Positions 26,619 to 36,722 of a DNA stretch of 64,000 nucleotides are shown here, one piece after another (the first letter of the stretch is position 1; every line of letters begins with the position of its first letter). Origin of the DNA: Streptomyces sp. ALI-76-A (GTDB lineage: Bacteria > Actinomycetota > Actinomycetes > Streptomycetales > Streptomycetaceae); contig NZ_JASVWB010000002.1 of NCBI RefSeq assembly GCF_030287445.1, positions 3,224,001 through 3,288,000 of the forward strand. The letters run 5' to 3'. A program made the translations under genes and the position numbers. Below the pieces are notes generated by a model, which worked only from the letters and a program-made list of their open reading frames with translations, had not been told where the DNA came from and made no database searches.

Positions 26619-27689
26619 ATGACGACCCACGGGGGCTTCGAGCCCGTCTTCTGCACCGTCGTGCCGCCACACGTCCTCGACAAGCTGGCCCGCAACGACG
26701 ACCCCGCACTCTCCGGCCCCGCCCGGCGCACCCTGATGCGCGACAGCGAGCTGCGCGGCCGGCGCCGCGTGACCACCGAGTTCCGCCTGGCCGCCGCGCC
26801 GACGGCGACGGCCCCGTCGGACCGGCCGCTGCGCACCGTCCACGACGCCGGGCACAAGACCGTCCTGCCCGGCACCAAGGTGCGCGCGGAGGGCTCGGAG
26901 CCCGGCCGCGACGCCACGGTCAACCGCGCCTACTCCGGCCTCGGCGCCACCTTCGACCTGTTCCTCAAGGTCTACGGGCGCCACTCGATCGACGGCGACG
27001 GCCTGCCGCTCGACGCCACCGTCCACTACGACGAGAACTACAACAACGCCTTCTGGAACGGCGAGCAGATGGTGTTCGGTGACGGCGACGGCGAGATCTT
27101 CCTCGACTTCACCATCCCGATCGACGTCATCGGCCACGAACTGGCCCACGGGGTCACCCAGTACACGGCGAACCTGACCTACTTCGGCCAGCCGGGCGCC
27201 CTGAACGAGTCGATGTCCGACGTCTTCGGCTCGCTCATCAAGCAGTACACGCTCGGCCAGACCGCCGCCGAGGCCGACTGGCTGATCGGCGCGGGCCTGC
27301 TCGCCCCGAGCGTCACCGGCAAGGCCCTGCGCTCCATGAAGGAGCCGGGCAGCGCGTACGACGACGACGTCCTCGGCAAGGACCCGCAGCCCGCGACGAT
27401 GGACGACTTCGTCCGCACCGGCCGCGACAACGGCGGCGTCCACATCAACTCCGGCATCCCCAACCACGCGTTCTACCTGACCGCCACCGCCCTCGGCGGC
27501 CACGCCTGGGAGAAGGCGGGCCGGATCTGGTACGACGTCCTGACCGGCGGCGAGCTGTCGGAGCGGGCGTTCTTCACCGACTTCGCCACTCTGACCGTGA
27601 AGGCGGCGCGGGAGCGCTTCGGGGACGGCGGCGAGGAACTCCAGGCCGTGGCGAAGGCCTGGGAGCAGGTCGGGGTGCGCATTCTGTGA
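26619..27689 (+). CDS. Protealysin-like M4 metalloprotease without signal peptide
   Basis: The 356-aa zinc protease of the thermolysin family. The zinc site is His173-Glu174-x2-His177 (GHELAHGV) with the third ligand Glu in LNESMSDVFG; the catalytic His lies in NGGVHINSGIPNHAFY. The N-terminus carries the short protealysin-type prosequence (FCTVVPPHVLDKLA) and no Sec or Tat signal, so the enzyme is made in the cytoplasm as a proenzyme. I chose the ATG at 26619, which has AAGGG nine nt upstream; a GTG at 26610 is less likely. The next gene encodes the matching inhibitor type, 20 nt downstream. Confidence 0.95.
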   Translation: MTTHGGFEPVFCTVVPPHVLDKLARNDDPALSGPARRTLMRDSELRGRRRVTTEFRLAAAPTATAPSDRPLRTVHDAGHKTVLPGTKVRAEGSEPGRDATVNRAYSGLGATFDLFLKVYGRHSIDGDGLPLDATVHYDENYNNAFWNGEQMVFGDGDGEIFLDFTIPIDVIGHELAHGVTQYTANLTYFGQPGALNESMSDVFGSLIKQYTLGQTAAEADWLIGAGLLAPSVTGKALRSMKEPGSAYDDDVLGKDPQPATMDDFVRTGRDNGGVHINSGIPNHAFYLTATALGGHAWEKAGRIWYDVLTGGELSERAFFTDFATLTVKAARERFGDGGEELQAVAKAWEQVGVRIL

Positions 27690-27709
27690 CTCCGTACTAG
27701 ACAGGACCC

Positions 27710-27976
27710 ATGCGTATTCAGGTACGGCGCACGGGCGGGTTCGCGGGCATCGAGCGGCACGCCGAGGTGGACACCTCGGGGCGCCCCGATGCCCCCGAGT
27801 GGCACGCCCTGACCGAGAAGGCACTCGCCGCCGCCCGGAGCACACCGCCCATCGGGGTGCCGGACGGCTTCGCCTACCAGATCACCGTGGACGGCAGGAC
27901 GGTGTACGCGGCCGACCCCCGGCTCACGGAGGAGCAGCGCACGCTGATCTCGCGGGTGCTGAAGGAAGGCGCGTAA
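27710..27976 (+). CDS. Emfourin-type inhibitor of the adjacent M4 protease
   Basis: The 88-aa cytoplasmic protein begins MRIQVRRTGGFAGIERHAEV, the typical N-terminal strand pair. It continues with WHALTEKALAAARSTPP and FAYQITVDGRTVYAADPRLTEE. This is the pattern of emfourins, small proteins encoded next to protealysin-like proteases that bind and block the mature enzyme. The gene follows the protease on one transcript, as in the described bicistronic protealysin operon of Serratia. The pairing keeps an intracellular protease under control until it is needed. Confidence 0.88.
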   Translation: MRIQVRRTGGFAGIERHAEVDTSGRPDAPEWHALTEKALAAARSTPPIGVPDGFAYQITVDGRTVYAADPRLTEEQRTLISRVLKEGA

Positions 27977-27997
27977 CTGCATGTCCATGCCCGCCCG

Positions 27998-28027
27998 TTG
28001 ACTTCCGTCACCGCTGGTGCCGATGAT
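27998..28027 (+). promoter_or_regulatory. Promoter for the GH1 gene; probably leaderless
   Basis: TTGACT (27998-28003) and GATGAT (28022-28027) are 18 nt apart. The predicted start of transcription is 28034-28035, at the ATG itself. No ribosome-binding site is visible. Confidence 0.6.
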
Positions 28028-28034
28028 CCGGCGC

Positions 28035-29339
28035 ATGGCGACCAATCCCCTTCCCCAGTTCCCGGCCGGCTTCCTGTGGGGCGTCTCGACCTCGGCCCAC
28101 CAGATCGAGGGCGCGGTGGAGGCGCGCGAGCCGTCCGTCTGGGACGCCTTCTCGGCCGAGCCGGGACGGGTCAAGGACGGCTCGACGGCGGCGGTGGCCT
28201 GCGACCACTACCACCGCTACCGCGAGGACGTGGCACTCCTGGCCGGCCTCGGGGTGGACGCGTACCGCTTCTCCATCTCGTGGCCGCGGGTCCGTGCCGA
28301 GGGCGGCCTCGACTTCTACGACCGTCTCGTCGACAAACTCTGCGCGGCCGGTGTCCGGCCGGTGCCGACGCTCTTCCACTGGGACCTGCCGCTGGCCTTC
28401 GACTGGCTGGAACGGGACACCGCCTCACACTTCGCCGAGTACGTGTCCGTCGTGGCCGACCGGCTCGGAGACCGCGTGGGCAAGTGGATCACCATCAACG
28501 AGCCGGCCGAACACACCCTGTTCGGGCACGCGCTGGGCGCCCACGCGCCGGGCAAACAGCTCATGTTCGACGCGCTGCCGGCGGCCCACCACCAACTCCT
28601 GGCCCACGGTCTCGCGGTACGGGCCCTGCGCGCGGCCGGCGCCACCGACATCGGCATCGCCAACTCGCACGGGCCGACCTGGCCGGCGTCATCGGAACCG
28701 GCGGACGTGGAGGCGGCCGGCTTCCACGACCTGCTGCTGAACCGGCTGTTCGCGGACCCGGTCCTGCTCGGCGCATACCCGGAGGGGCTGGGCGAGTTGA
28801 TGCCGGGGGACGTCTCGGCCGACCTCAAGGTCATCGGCGAACCGCTGGACTGGTACGGCGTCAACTACTACGCGCCGACCCGGGTGGGCGCGCCGGAGGG
28901 CACCGACATCGAGTTCGGCGGTCTCACCATCCCCGCCGGACTCCCCTTCTCCGTACAGCAGATCGAGGGCGTCCCGGTGACGGACTTCGGCTGGCCGGTG
29001 GTCCCGGCGGGCCTGACCGAACTCCTCACCGCCTTCCGCGACCGCTACGGCGACCGCCTCCCGCCCGTCGTCATCACCGAGAACGGCTGCTCGTACGAGG
29101 GCGTGGACGACCCGCTCCGGATCGCCTACCTCGACGGCCACATCCGCGCACTCCACGATGCCCTGGAGGCCGGCGTGGACGTCCGCGGCTACTTCGTGTG
29201 GTCCCTCCTCGACAACTTCGAGTGGGCGGAGGGGTACGCACGCCGCTTCGGCCTCGTGCACGTGGACTACGAGACGCTGAAGCGGACACCGAAGGCGTCG
29301 TACGACTGGTACCGGGAGGCGCTGCGGGGGCAGCGCTGA
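28035..29339 (+). CDS. GH1 beta-glucosidase/beta-glycosidase
   Basis: The 434-aa cytoplasmic enzyme hydrolyses beta-linked sugars by the retaining mechanism. GH1 hallmarks are FPAGFLWGVSTSAHQIEGA at the N-terminus, YRFSISWPRV, the acid/base Glu in ITINEPAEH (about residue 157), NYYAPTRVG, the nucleophile Glu in VITENGCSYEG (about residue 350) and YFVWSLLDNFEWAEGYARRF. No signal peptide is present. I chose the ATG at 28035 because it coincides with the start of transcription predicted from the TTGACT/GATGAT promoter; a GTG at 28017 is in frame. No sugar transporter or LacI gene is adjacent. Confidence 0.95.
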   Translation: MATNPLPQFPAGFLWGVSTSAHQIEGAVEAREPSVWDAFSAEPGRVKDGSTAAVACDHYHRYREDVALLAGLGVDAYRFSISWPRVRAEGGLDFYDRLVDKLCAAGVRPVPTLFHWDLPLAFDWLERDTASHFAEYVSVVADRLGDRVGKWITINEPAEHTLFGHALGAHAPGKQLMFDALPAAHHQLLAHGLAVRALRAAGATDIGIANSHGPTWPASSEPADVEAAGFHDLLLNRLFADPVLLGAYPEGLGELMPGDVSADLKVIGEPLDWYGVNYYAPTRVGAPEGTDIEFGGLTIPAGLPFSVQQIEGVPVTDFGWPVVPAGLTELLTAFRDRYGDRLPPVVITENGCSYEGVDDPLRIAYLDGHIRALHDALEAGVDVRGYFVWSLLDNFEWAEGYARRFGLVHVDYETLKRTPKASYDWYREALRGQR

Positions 29340-29425
29340 CGAGGCGGCCCGGGTCGGGGCGGCCCGGGTCCCGGGCCGGGGGCCAGAGGGCGGGGCCGCC
29401 TGGGGGACGCGCGGACGGACCGCGC

Positions 29426-30376
29426 TCAGAAACCCAGCTTGCGCAGCTGCCGAGGGTCCCGCTGCCAGTCCTTGGCCACCTTCACATGCAGGTCCAGGAA
29501 GACCGGCGTACCGAGCAGCGCCTCGATCTGCTTGCGCGACTTGATCCCGACCTCCTTCAACCGCTTGCCCTTCGGCCCGATGATGATGCCCTTCTGGCTG
29601 GGCCGCTCGATGTAGACGAACGCGTGGATGTCCAGGAGCGGCTTGTCGGCGGGCCGGTCCTCGCGGGGCAGCATCTCCTCCACCACGACCGCGATGGAGT
29701 GCGGCAGTTCGTCGCGGACCCCTTCGAGCGCGGCCTCGCGGATCAGCTCCGCGATCATGACCTGCTCGGGCTCGTCGGTGAGGTCACCCTCCGGGTAGAG
29801 CGGCGGCCCCTCCGGCAGCAGCGGGACGATCAGATCGGCCAGCAGGCCCACCTGCTGGTCCGCGACCGCCGACACCGGCACGATCTCCGCCCACTCGAAC
29901 CCCAGCTCCTTGCCGAGCTGGTCGATCGCGATGAGCTGCTCGGCGAGCGTCTTGCTGTCGACGAGGTCGGTCTTGGTGACGATCGCGATCTTCGGCGTCT
30001 TCTTGATGGACGCCAGTTCCTTCGCGATGAAGCGGTCACCGGGACCGAGCTTCTCGTTCGCCGGCAGGCAGAAGCCGATCACGTCGACCTCGGCCCACGT
30101 GGTGCGGACGATGTCGTTGAGGCGCTCGCCCAGCAGCGTGCGCGGCTTGTGCAGCCCGGGGGTGTCCACCAGGATCAGCTGGGCCTCGGGCCGGTGCACG
30201 ATCCCCCGCACCGTGTGCCGCGTCGTCTGTGGCTGGTTCGCGGTGATCGCGACCTTCTGCCCCACCAGAGCGTTCGTCAGAGTGGACTTGCCTGCGTTGG
30301 GGCGGCCCACGAAGCAGGCGAAACCGGCGCGATGGGGGGCCGCGGACGGCTCGGATGACTGACTGCGAACGCTCAT
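29426..30376 (-). CDS. era: GTPase Era
   Basis: The 316-aa ribosome-assembly GTPase binds 16S rRNA and helps mature the small subunit. G1 is GRPNAGKST, G2 lies in TTRHTVRGI, G3 is DTPGLHKP, G4 is TKTDLVD and G5 is VSAVADQQ. The C-terminal KH domain carries the GIIIGPKGKRLKEVG loop near residue 265. I prefer the ATG at 30376, ten nt behind AGGGAG, over one three codons upstream. In many actinomycetes era follows phoH-ybeY-corC-cdd directly; here a PII gene and a secreted-protein gene lie between. Confidence 0.96.
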   Translation of the reverse strand: MSVRSQSSEPSAAPHRAGFACFVGRPNAGKSTLTNALVGQKVAITANQPQTTRHTVRGIVHRPEAQLILVDTPGLHKPRTLLGERLNDIVRTTWAEVDVIGFCLPANEKLGPGDRFIAKELASIKKTPKIAIVTKTDLVDSKTLAEQLIAIDQLGKELGFEWAEIVPVSAVADQQVGLLADLIVPLLPEGPPLYPEGDLTDEPEQVMIAELIREAALEGVRDELPHSIAVVVEEMLPREDRPADKPLLDIHAFVYIERPSQKGIIIGPKGKRLKEVGIKSRKQIEALLGTPVFLDLHVKVAKDWQRDPRQLRKLGF

Positions 30377-30378
30377 GA

Positions 30379-30906
<528 letters not shown>

Positions 30907-30928
30907 GCACCGGCACGGCTCCCACCCG

Positions 30929-30979
30929 CCGGTGGGCCGCCGGCTCCCCGCCCGGAGGCGGGAGCCGGCGGCCCACCGG
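30929..30979. terminator. Long bidirectional terminator
   Basis: CCGGTGGGCCGCCGGCTCC (30929-30947) is exactly complementary to 30961-30979, and CCGCC/GGCGG extend the stem into the loop. It lies between the convergent PII gene and the small secreted-protein gene. Confidence 0.9.
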
Positions 30980-30991
30980 GGGACGTCGGGC

Positions 30992-31468
30992 TCAGTCGAA
31001 CACGAACGGACCCGGTGACTGCGGTCCGGCCGCCGTGCAGGTGATGGTGATGCCGAAGACGCTCATCTGGAGCGAACCGCCGTAGGCCTCCAGACTGTCG
31101 CCGGAGGCCACGGTGCCGTCGAGCGGGCCGACGGTGACCGGGTCGCCGGCCGCCATGGCCGGATTCCTCGTGCCGGTGAAGGCGGTGCTGCCGCCGCCGG
31201 CGTTCACCAGGGTGAGCGTGGACGTGATCGAGTCCTGCGCCAGGGCGAGCGGTGCGGTGATGGCGGAGGTCGTGAGGGTGATGGTGGCGGCGGTGCCGTC
31301 CTGCGTCGCCGTCAGCGTCGCCTCGCCGCCGCCGAAGGTGCCGCAGTCGGCGGTGATCGTCGCGGTGTCCGGGGTGACGGCCAGGGCGGTGGGGGCGAAG
31401 GCCAGACCGGTGACCGCGAGGGCCCCGGCCAGCAGTGCCGCACCTGTTGTCGTTCGCTTGCCTCTCAT
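30992..31468 (-). CDS. Small secreted beta-rich protein
   Basis: The 158-aa product starts at ATG 31468 with GGGAG upstream. A Sec signal peptide (MRGKRTTTGAALLAGALAVTG, then a core ending ALAVTPD) is cleaved near residue 30. The mature part is Thr/Ser/Ala/Gly-rich with alternating hydrophobic residues (GEATLTATQDGTAATITLTT), typical of an all-beta extracellular domain. It has two Cys (in ADCGTFG and TITCTAAG) that could form one disulfide. No catalytic motif is visible and I do not recognise the family. A hairpin overlaps its ribosome-binding site. Confidence 0.82.
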   Translation of the reverse strand: MRGKRTTTGAALLAGALAVTGLAFAPTALAVTPDTATITADCGTFGGGEATLTATQDGTAATITLTTSAITAPLALAQDSITSTLTLVNAGGGSTAFTGTRNPAMAAGDPVTVGPLDGTVASGDSLEAYGGSLQMSVFGITITCTAAGPQSPGPFVFD

Positions 31469-31687
31469 GGGGATCCTGCTCCCTTTCCGTGGGGGAAAGC
31501 CATGTGGGGATGGATGGGAGAGGTGGGCGCCGGCGGACACCGGTCCACGGGCGCGGTGCGGAGCGCCGCGGGAGCCGGGATCTGACGGTCCGTCGGAACC
31601 ACCGGTTCCATTGATGCGCGAGTGCCGACGACTGGCAAGGGCTGTTTTGCGCCGGACAGCGGCGCCGGACGGCCGCGCCCGCCGGTC
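31469..31687. promoter_or_regulatory. Spacer with two inverted repeats upstream of the secreted-protein gene
   Basis: CTTTCC-N5-GGAAAG (31483-31499) lies at the ribosome-binding site of the secreted-protein gene; its 3' arm on the transcript includes GGAAAG just before GGAG. GGAACC-N3-GGTTCC (31595-31609) lies further upstream and looks like a regulator site. No gene is seen here. Confidence 0.45.
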
Positions 31688-32038
31688 TCAGTCCGCGGCG
31701 ACGGTCCGCCGGACGGTCCCGTCCGGCCCGGCGACGTGCACCGGCGTCCCCGGTCCCCCGAGATCACGCACCGCGGCCAGGTCCTCCGTCGCGATCTCCG
31801 CCGCCTCGGTCACCACGGCCGCCGCCTCCAGCGACTTCGCCCCGGACGCCACCGCCATCGCCACGGCCGTCCGCACCGCGCTCAGCCGCAGCGAGTCCAG
31901 CGCCACGGTCCCGGCGACATACGTACGCCCCGTCTCGTCCCGCACGGCCGCCCCCTCGGGCACCCCGTTGCGGGCCCGCGCCGAACGGGCCAGGGTGACG
32001 ATCTTGCGGTCCTCGGGGCCAAGCGCACTGTCAGTCAT
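31688..32038 (-). CDS. Cytidine-deaminase-like protein lacking the zinc motifs
   Basis: The 116-aa protein has the overall shape and gene position of the cytidine deaminase found between corC and era in actinomycetes: LARSARARNGVPEGAAVRDE, then SLRLSAVRTAVAMAVASGAK. In true enzymes the second segment holds the H/C-A-E zinc motif; here the corresponding Ser/Ala residues cannot bind zinc. No P-C-x-x-C follows; the protein contains no Cys at all. It is therefore unlikely to deaminate cytidine. It may be a structural or regulatory relic. It is 48 nt downstream of the YjbR-like gene. Confidence 0.78.
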   Translation of the reverse strand: MTDSALGPEDRKIVTLARSARARNGVPEGAAVRDETGRTYVAGTVALDSLRLSAVRTAVAMAVASGAKSLEAAAVVTEAAEIATEDLAAVRDLGGPGTPVHVAGPDGTVRRTVAAD

Positions 32039-32086
32039 GAGCCGAGCATACGAACCCGGCGTCCGCCCCGGTCGCGTGGGCGGCCC

Positions 32087-32446
32087 TCACGGACGGTCCA
32101 GGCGCAGTCGTTGCGCACGGGGCAGGCCCGCCACCACCAGGTCGTACGAGTCCTCGACGAGTTCGCGGACCAGGCGGTCCGGGAGGGAGCCGTCGGCGAT
32201 GACCGTGTTCCAGTGGCGCTTGTTCATGTGGTAGCCGGGCACGACGAGCCCCGGGTGCTCGCCCCGCAGGCGAACCGCGTCGTCCGGGTCGCACTTCAGG
32301 TTGACCGTGAGCGGGCGGGCGTCCAGGGAGGTCAGGGCGAAGAGCTTGCCGCCGACCTTGAAGACGGAGATCTCGGGCCGGAAGGGAAAGTCCTCGACGG
32401 CCGCGTCGAAGGACAGGCAGAAGGCGCGCAACTCCTGGGGCGTCAC
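32087..32446 (-). CDS. MmcQ/YjbR-family protein
   Basis: The 119-aa protein has the family landmarks: an N-terminal helix LRAFCLSFDAAVEDFPF, the strand FKVGGKLFALTSLD, LTVNLKCDPDDAVRLR and the HMNKRHWNTVIADGSLPD loop followed by a helix. YjbR-like proteins have a double-wing DNA-binding-like fold; their function is not established. The GTG start at 32446 overlaps the corC stop (GTGA), so it is translated with the ybeY-corC run. Confidence 0.9.
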   Translation of the reverse strand: MTPQELRAFCLSFDAAVEDFPFRPEISVFKVGGKLFALTSLDARPLTVNLKCDPDDAVRLRGEHPGLVVPGYHMNKRHWNTVIADGSLPDRLVRELVEDSYDLVVAGLPRAQRLRLDRP

Positions 32447-33750
32447 TCCGGTTCCTTCTCCTCCTCGGGCGGGTCCCCCGGGCCCACCGGCTCCACCAGC
32501 ACCGTGATGATCTTGTTCCGGCGGCCGGCCGCGGCCTCCGCCGTCAGCCGCAGCGTGCGGCCGTCGGGGAGTTCGACGACCGAGGAGGCTCCGGCGATCG
32601 GGACCCGGCCCAGGGCCTTCGCGAGCAGCCCGCCGACCGTCTCGACGTCCTCGTCGTCGTACTCCTCCAGCCCGTACAGCTCGCCGAGGTCGGTGATGTC
32701 GAGGCGGGCGGTGACCCGGAAGCGGTCGTCGCCGAGCTCCTCGACGGGCGGGAGTTCGCGGTCGTACTCGTCGGTGATCTCCCCGACGATCTCCTCGAGG
32801 ATGTCCTCGATGGTGACGATGCCGGCGGTGCCGCCGTACTCGTCGATGACCACGGCCACGTGGGTGCGGTCCTGCTGCATCTCGCGCAGCAGGTCACCGG
32901 CGTTCTTGGTGTCGGGCACGAAGGACGCCGGGCGCATCGCCGTGGAGACCAGTTCGCTCTCCGCGTCACGGCTGATGTGCGTCTTGCGGGCCAGGTCCTT
33001 CAGGTAGACGATCCCGACGATGTCGTCCTCGCTCTCGCCGGTCACCGGTATGCGCGAGAAGCCGGAGCGCAGCGCCAGCGTCAGCGCCTGGCGGATCGTC
33101 TTGTAGCGCTCGATGACCACGAGGTCGGTGCGCGGCACCATGACCTCCCTCACGAGCGTGTCGCCCAGCTCGAAGACGGAGTGCACCATACGGCGCTCGT
33201 CGTCCTCGATCAGCGACTCCTTCTCGGCGAGGTCGACCAGCGCGCGCAGCTCCGCCTCGGAGGCGAACGGGCCGCGGCGGAAGCCCTTGCCGGGGGTGAG
33301 CGCGTTGCCGATGAGGATCAGCAGGGACGGGACGGGGCCCATGATCCGGGCGAGCGGGAGCAGGACGTACGCCGCCGCCGTCGCCGTGTTCAGCGGGTGC
33401 TGGCGGCCGATGGTGCGCGGGGAGACGCCGACGGCGACGTACGAGACGAGGACCATCACCCCGATGGTGACCAGCAGCGCCTCGGTGGTGCCGTCGAACT
33501 CCCGCAGACAGGCGTAGGTGACCAGGGCGGCCGCCGCCATCTCGCACGCGACGCGGACCAGCAGCGCCACGTTCAGATAGCGGGTCGGGTCGGCGGCGAT
33601 CTGGGCGAGCTTCGCGCTGCCGCGGCGGCCGGTGCGTACGGCCTCCTCGGCGCGGAAGCTGGAGACGCGCGCGAGGCCCGCCTCCGCGCAGGCGGCGAGC
33701 CACGCGACGACGACCAGGGCGACGGCGCCGGAGACGAGACCGGGGCTCAT
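32443..33750 (-). CDS. CorC/HlyC-type membrane protein with CBS pair
   Basis: The 435-aa protein has an N-terminal CNNM/DUF21 membrane domain of about four helices ([40 protein letters not shown]). A CBS pair follows at about residues 205-335, with the signature [12 protein letters not shown] and [20 protein letters not shown]. The CorC/HlyC transporter-associated domain lies at about 350-425. Members are linked to magnesium and cobalt export. ATG 33750 overlaps the ybeY stop (ATGA) and its own stop overlaps the YjbR gene, giving a tight four-gene run behind phoH. The tail is acidic (PPEEEKEPE). Confidence 0.94.
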   Translation of the reverse strand: MSPGLVSGAVALVVVAWLAACAEAGLARVSSFRAEEAVRTGRRGSAKLAQIAADPTRYLNVALLVRVACEMAAAALVTYACLREFDGTTEALLVTIGVMVLVSYVAVGVSPRTIGRQHPLNTATAAAYVLLPLARIMGPVPSLLILIGNALTPGKGFRRGPFASEAELRALVDLAEKESLIEDDERRMVHSVFELGDTLVREVMVPRTDLVVIERYKTIRQALTLALRSGFSRIPVTGESEDDIVGIVYLKDLARKTHISRDAESELVSTAMRPASFVPDTKNAGDLLREMQQDRTHVAVVIDEYGGTAGIVTIEDILEEIVGEITDEYDRELPPVEELGDDRFRVTARLDITDLGELYGLEEYDDEDVETVGGLLAKALGRVPIAGASSVVELPDGRTLRLTAEAAAGRRNKIITVLVEPVGPGDPPEEEKEPE

Positions 33751-34244
33751 GAGACGGTCGGGGCCGGGGACGGGCCGGTCAGGCCCTTCTCCGCGCGCCA
33801 GCCGTCCACGATGGCCGCCTGGAGGCCGAACATCTCGGCCTTCTCGTCCGGCTCCTCGTGGTCGTATCCCAGCAGGTGCAGCACCCCATGGACGGTGAGC
33901 AGCTGGAGCTCCTCGTCCATGGAGTGCTGTGTGTCGGCTTCCTTGCCCTGCTTCTCGGCGACCTCGGGACACAGCACGATGTCCCCGAGGAGGCCCGGCG
34001 GGGGCTCGTCGTCGTCCTTCGACGGCGGACGCAGTTCGTCCATCGGGAAGGACATGACGTCCGTGGGCCCCGGCAGGTCCATCCACTGCATGTGCAGCTG
34101 CTCCATGGCGTCGGCGTCCACGACGATCACCGAGAGCTCGGAGAGCGGGTGGATGCGCATCCGCGTGAGCGCGTAGCGGGCGATGTCGAGGATCGCCTGC
34201 TCGTCGACCTCGGTTCCGGACTCGTTGTTGACGTCGATCGACAT
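33747..34244 (-). CDS. ybeY: Endoribonuclease YbeY
   Basis: The 165-aa zinc-dependent RNase is used in 16S rRNA 3'-end maturation and ribosome quality control. The metal site [11 protein letters not shown] (His-x3-His-x5-His) lies near residue 118. The preceding segments [20 protein letters not shown] and [11 protein letters not shown] are typical. The insert rich in Asp/Pro ([12 protein letters not shown]) is common in actinomycetes. It sits 12 nt behind phoH and overlaps corC, matching the conserved phoH-ybeY-corC unit. Confidence 0.96.
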   Translation of the reverse strand: MSIDVNNESGTEVDEQAILDIARYALTRMRIHPLSELSVIVVDADAMEQLHMQWMDLPGPTDVMSFPMDELRPPSKDDDEPPPGLLGDIVLCPEVAEKQGKEADTQHSMDEELQLLTVHGVLHLLGYDHEEPDEKAEMFGLQAAIVDGWRAEKGLTGPSPAPTVS

Positions 34245-34256
34245 GGTCGTGCTGGT

Positions 34257-35315
<1,059 letters not shown>

Positions 35316-35445
35316 GGGCCGGCGCTGTAGGCCTGCGGTTCCTCCTCGTCACGGCCGCGTAGCTGAGAGCGGCCTCGCGCTATCAAGAGTACGACGGTGG
35401 ACTGACAACCCCGTAGGACTTTTCGGAGCCGGAAGCGACCCGCGT

Positions 35446-36567
35446 TCACGCCGAGCGCCCGAACCCGATCGTCGGCACCGCCCGCCGCAGCGGCCACGGC
35501 CTTCCCCCGTCCTCGGGCACCAGCCCCGCCAGGAACCCGTACCGCCGCAGCCCCGCCGGGTCCTGGCCGTCCAGTGACTGCACCTTGCGCCACCAGGCCC
35601 CGATCTCGGACCAGCCCGGCGCCGACAGCGAGCCCCCGAACTCCTGCACCGACAGGGCCGCCGTCAGACCGGCGAACGCCAGCCGGTCGGCGAGCGGCCA
35701 GCCGGCCAGCGTGCCGGTGACGAAGCCCGCCACGAAGACGTCTCCCGCGCCGGTCGGGTCCAGGGCCTCCACCTCGATGGCCGGGACCTCGGCCGTCTCG
35801 CCCGTCCGCCGGTCCACCGCGTAGGCGCCCTCCGGACCGAGGGTGACGACGGCGAGCGGTACGTGCTCGGTGAGCGCGTGGGCCGCCGCCCGGGGGCAGT
35901 CGGCGCCCGTGTACCGCTTGGCCTCCTCCGCGTTCGGCAGGAACGCCTCGCAGTGTTCGAGGTCGGCGAGGCCCGCCAGGTCCCACGCGCCGGTGTCGTC
36001 CCAGCCGACGTCGCCGAAGATGCGGGCGCCCTTGCGGGCCGCCTGGGCGATCCACGGGGCGCGCCTGCCGGGCGTGAGGGAGGCGATGGCGGCCCGCGCG
36101 CGCGGGGGGCAGTCGGGGGCGGGTTCCTCGGGGGGCGGCTCGTGACCGTGGGAGATCATCGTGCGCTCGCCCTCGTAGGCCATGGAGACGGTGACCGGGG
36201 AGTGCCAGCCGGGGACCGTGCGGGACGGGGTGAGGTCGATGCCCTCGCCCTGTTCCAGGGCGTCCCAGCAGTACTCGCCGTAGTGGTCGTCGCCGAACGC
36301 GGCCGCCAGGGACGTGCGCAGGCCGAGCCGGGCCAGCGCGGTCGCCATGTTCGCCACGCCGCCGGGGCTGGATCCCATGCCCCGGGCCCAGGACTCCGTG
36401 CCGCGCACGGGGGCGGAGGCGAGCCCGGTGAAGATGATGTCGAGGAAGACGGTGCCCGTGAGATACACGTCCCAGGGCGGGTCGTCCGGCCTGCGCAGGG
36501 CGGCCAGCGGGTCGACCCGGGGCCGGTTGCGGTGGTCCTCTCCGATGGACGCGGTGGACGCGATCAC
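35446..36567 (-). CDS. PfkB-family carbohydrate kinase
   Basis: The 373-aa sugar/nucleoside kinase starts at GTG 36567 behind GGGAG. The ribokinase fold is clear: GGVANMATALARLGLRTSLA near residue 75, and the PfkB signature DPTGAGDVFVAGFVTG (anion hole and catalytic Asp) near residue 275. ATP-binding LAFAGLTAALSVQEFGG follows. The substrate is not readable. It is on the same strand as, and 155 nt downstream of, the glucarate pair, so it could belong to sugar-acid metabolism, but the gap argues for its own promoter. Confidence 0.92.
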   Translation of the reverse strand: MIASTASIGEDHRNRPRVDPLAALRRPDDPPWDVYLTGTVFLDIIFTGLASAPVRGTESWARGMGSSPGGVANMATALARLGLRTSLAAAFGDDHYGEYCWDALEQGEGIDLTPSRTVPGWHSPVTVSMAYEGERTMISHGHEPPPEEPAPDCPPRARAAIASLTPGRRAPWIAQAARKGARIFGDVGWDDTGAWDLAGLADLEHCEAFLPNAEEAKRYTGADCPRAAAHALTEHVPLAVVTLGPEGAYAVDRRTGETAEVPAIEVEALDPTGAGDVFVAGFVTGTLAGWPLADRLAFAGLTAALSVQEFGGSLSAPGWSEIGAWWRKVQSLDGQDPAGLRRYGFLAGLVPEDGGRPWPLRRAVPTIGFGRSA

Positions 36568-36722
36568 GGTGCGCTCCCTGACGTGGTACGGATCAGGCCA
36601 GTCTGCACCACACCACTGACAACCCGCCGTCGTCACACTGGAGCCCCGGGTCACGTCGGACCACGTCCGCCCCGCCTCACCCGGCCGCACCCGCCGTGAT
36701 CAGCCGGCCGGGGTCCGGCCCG

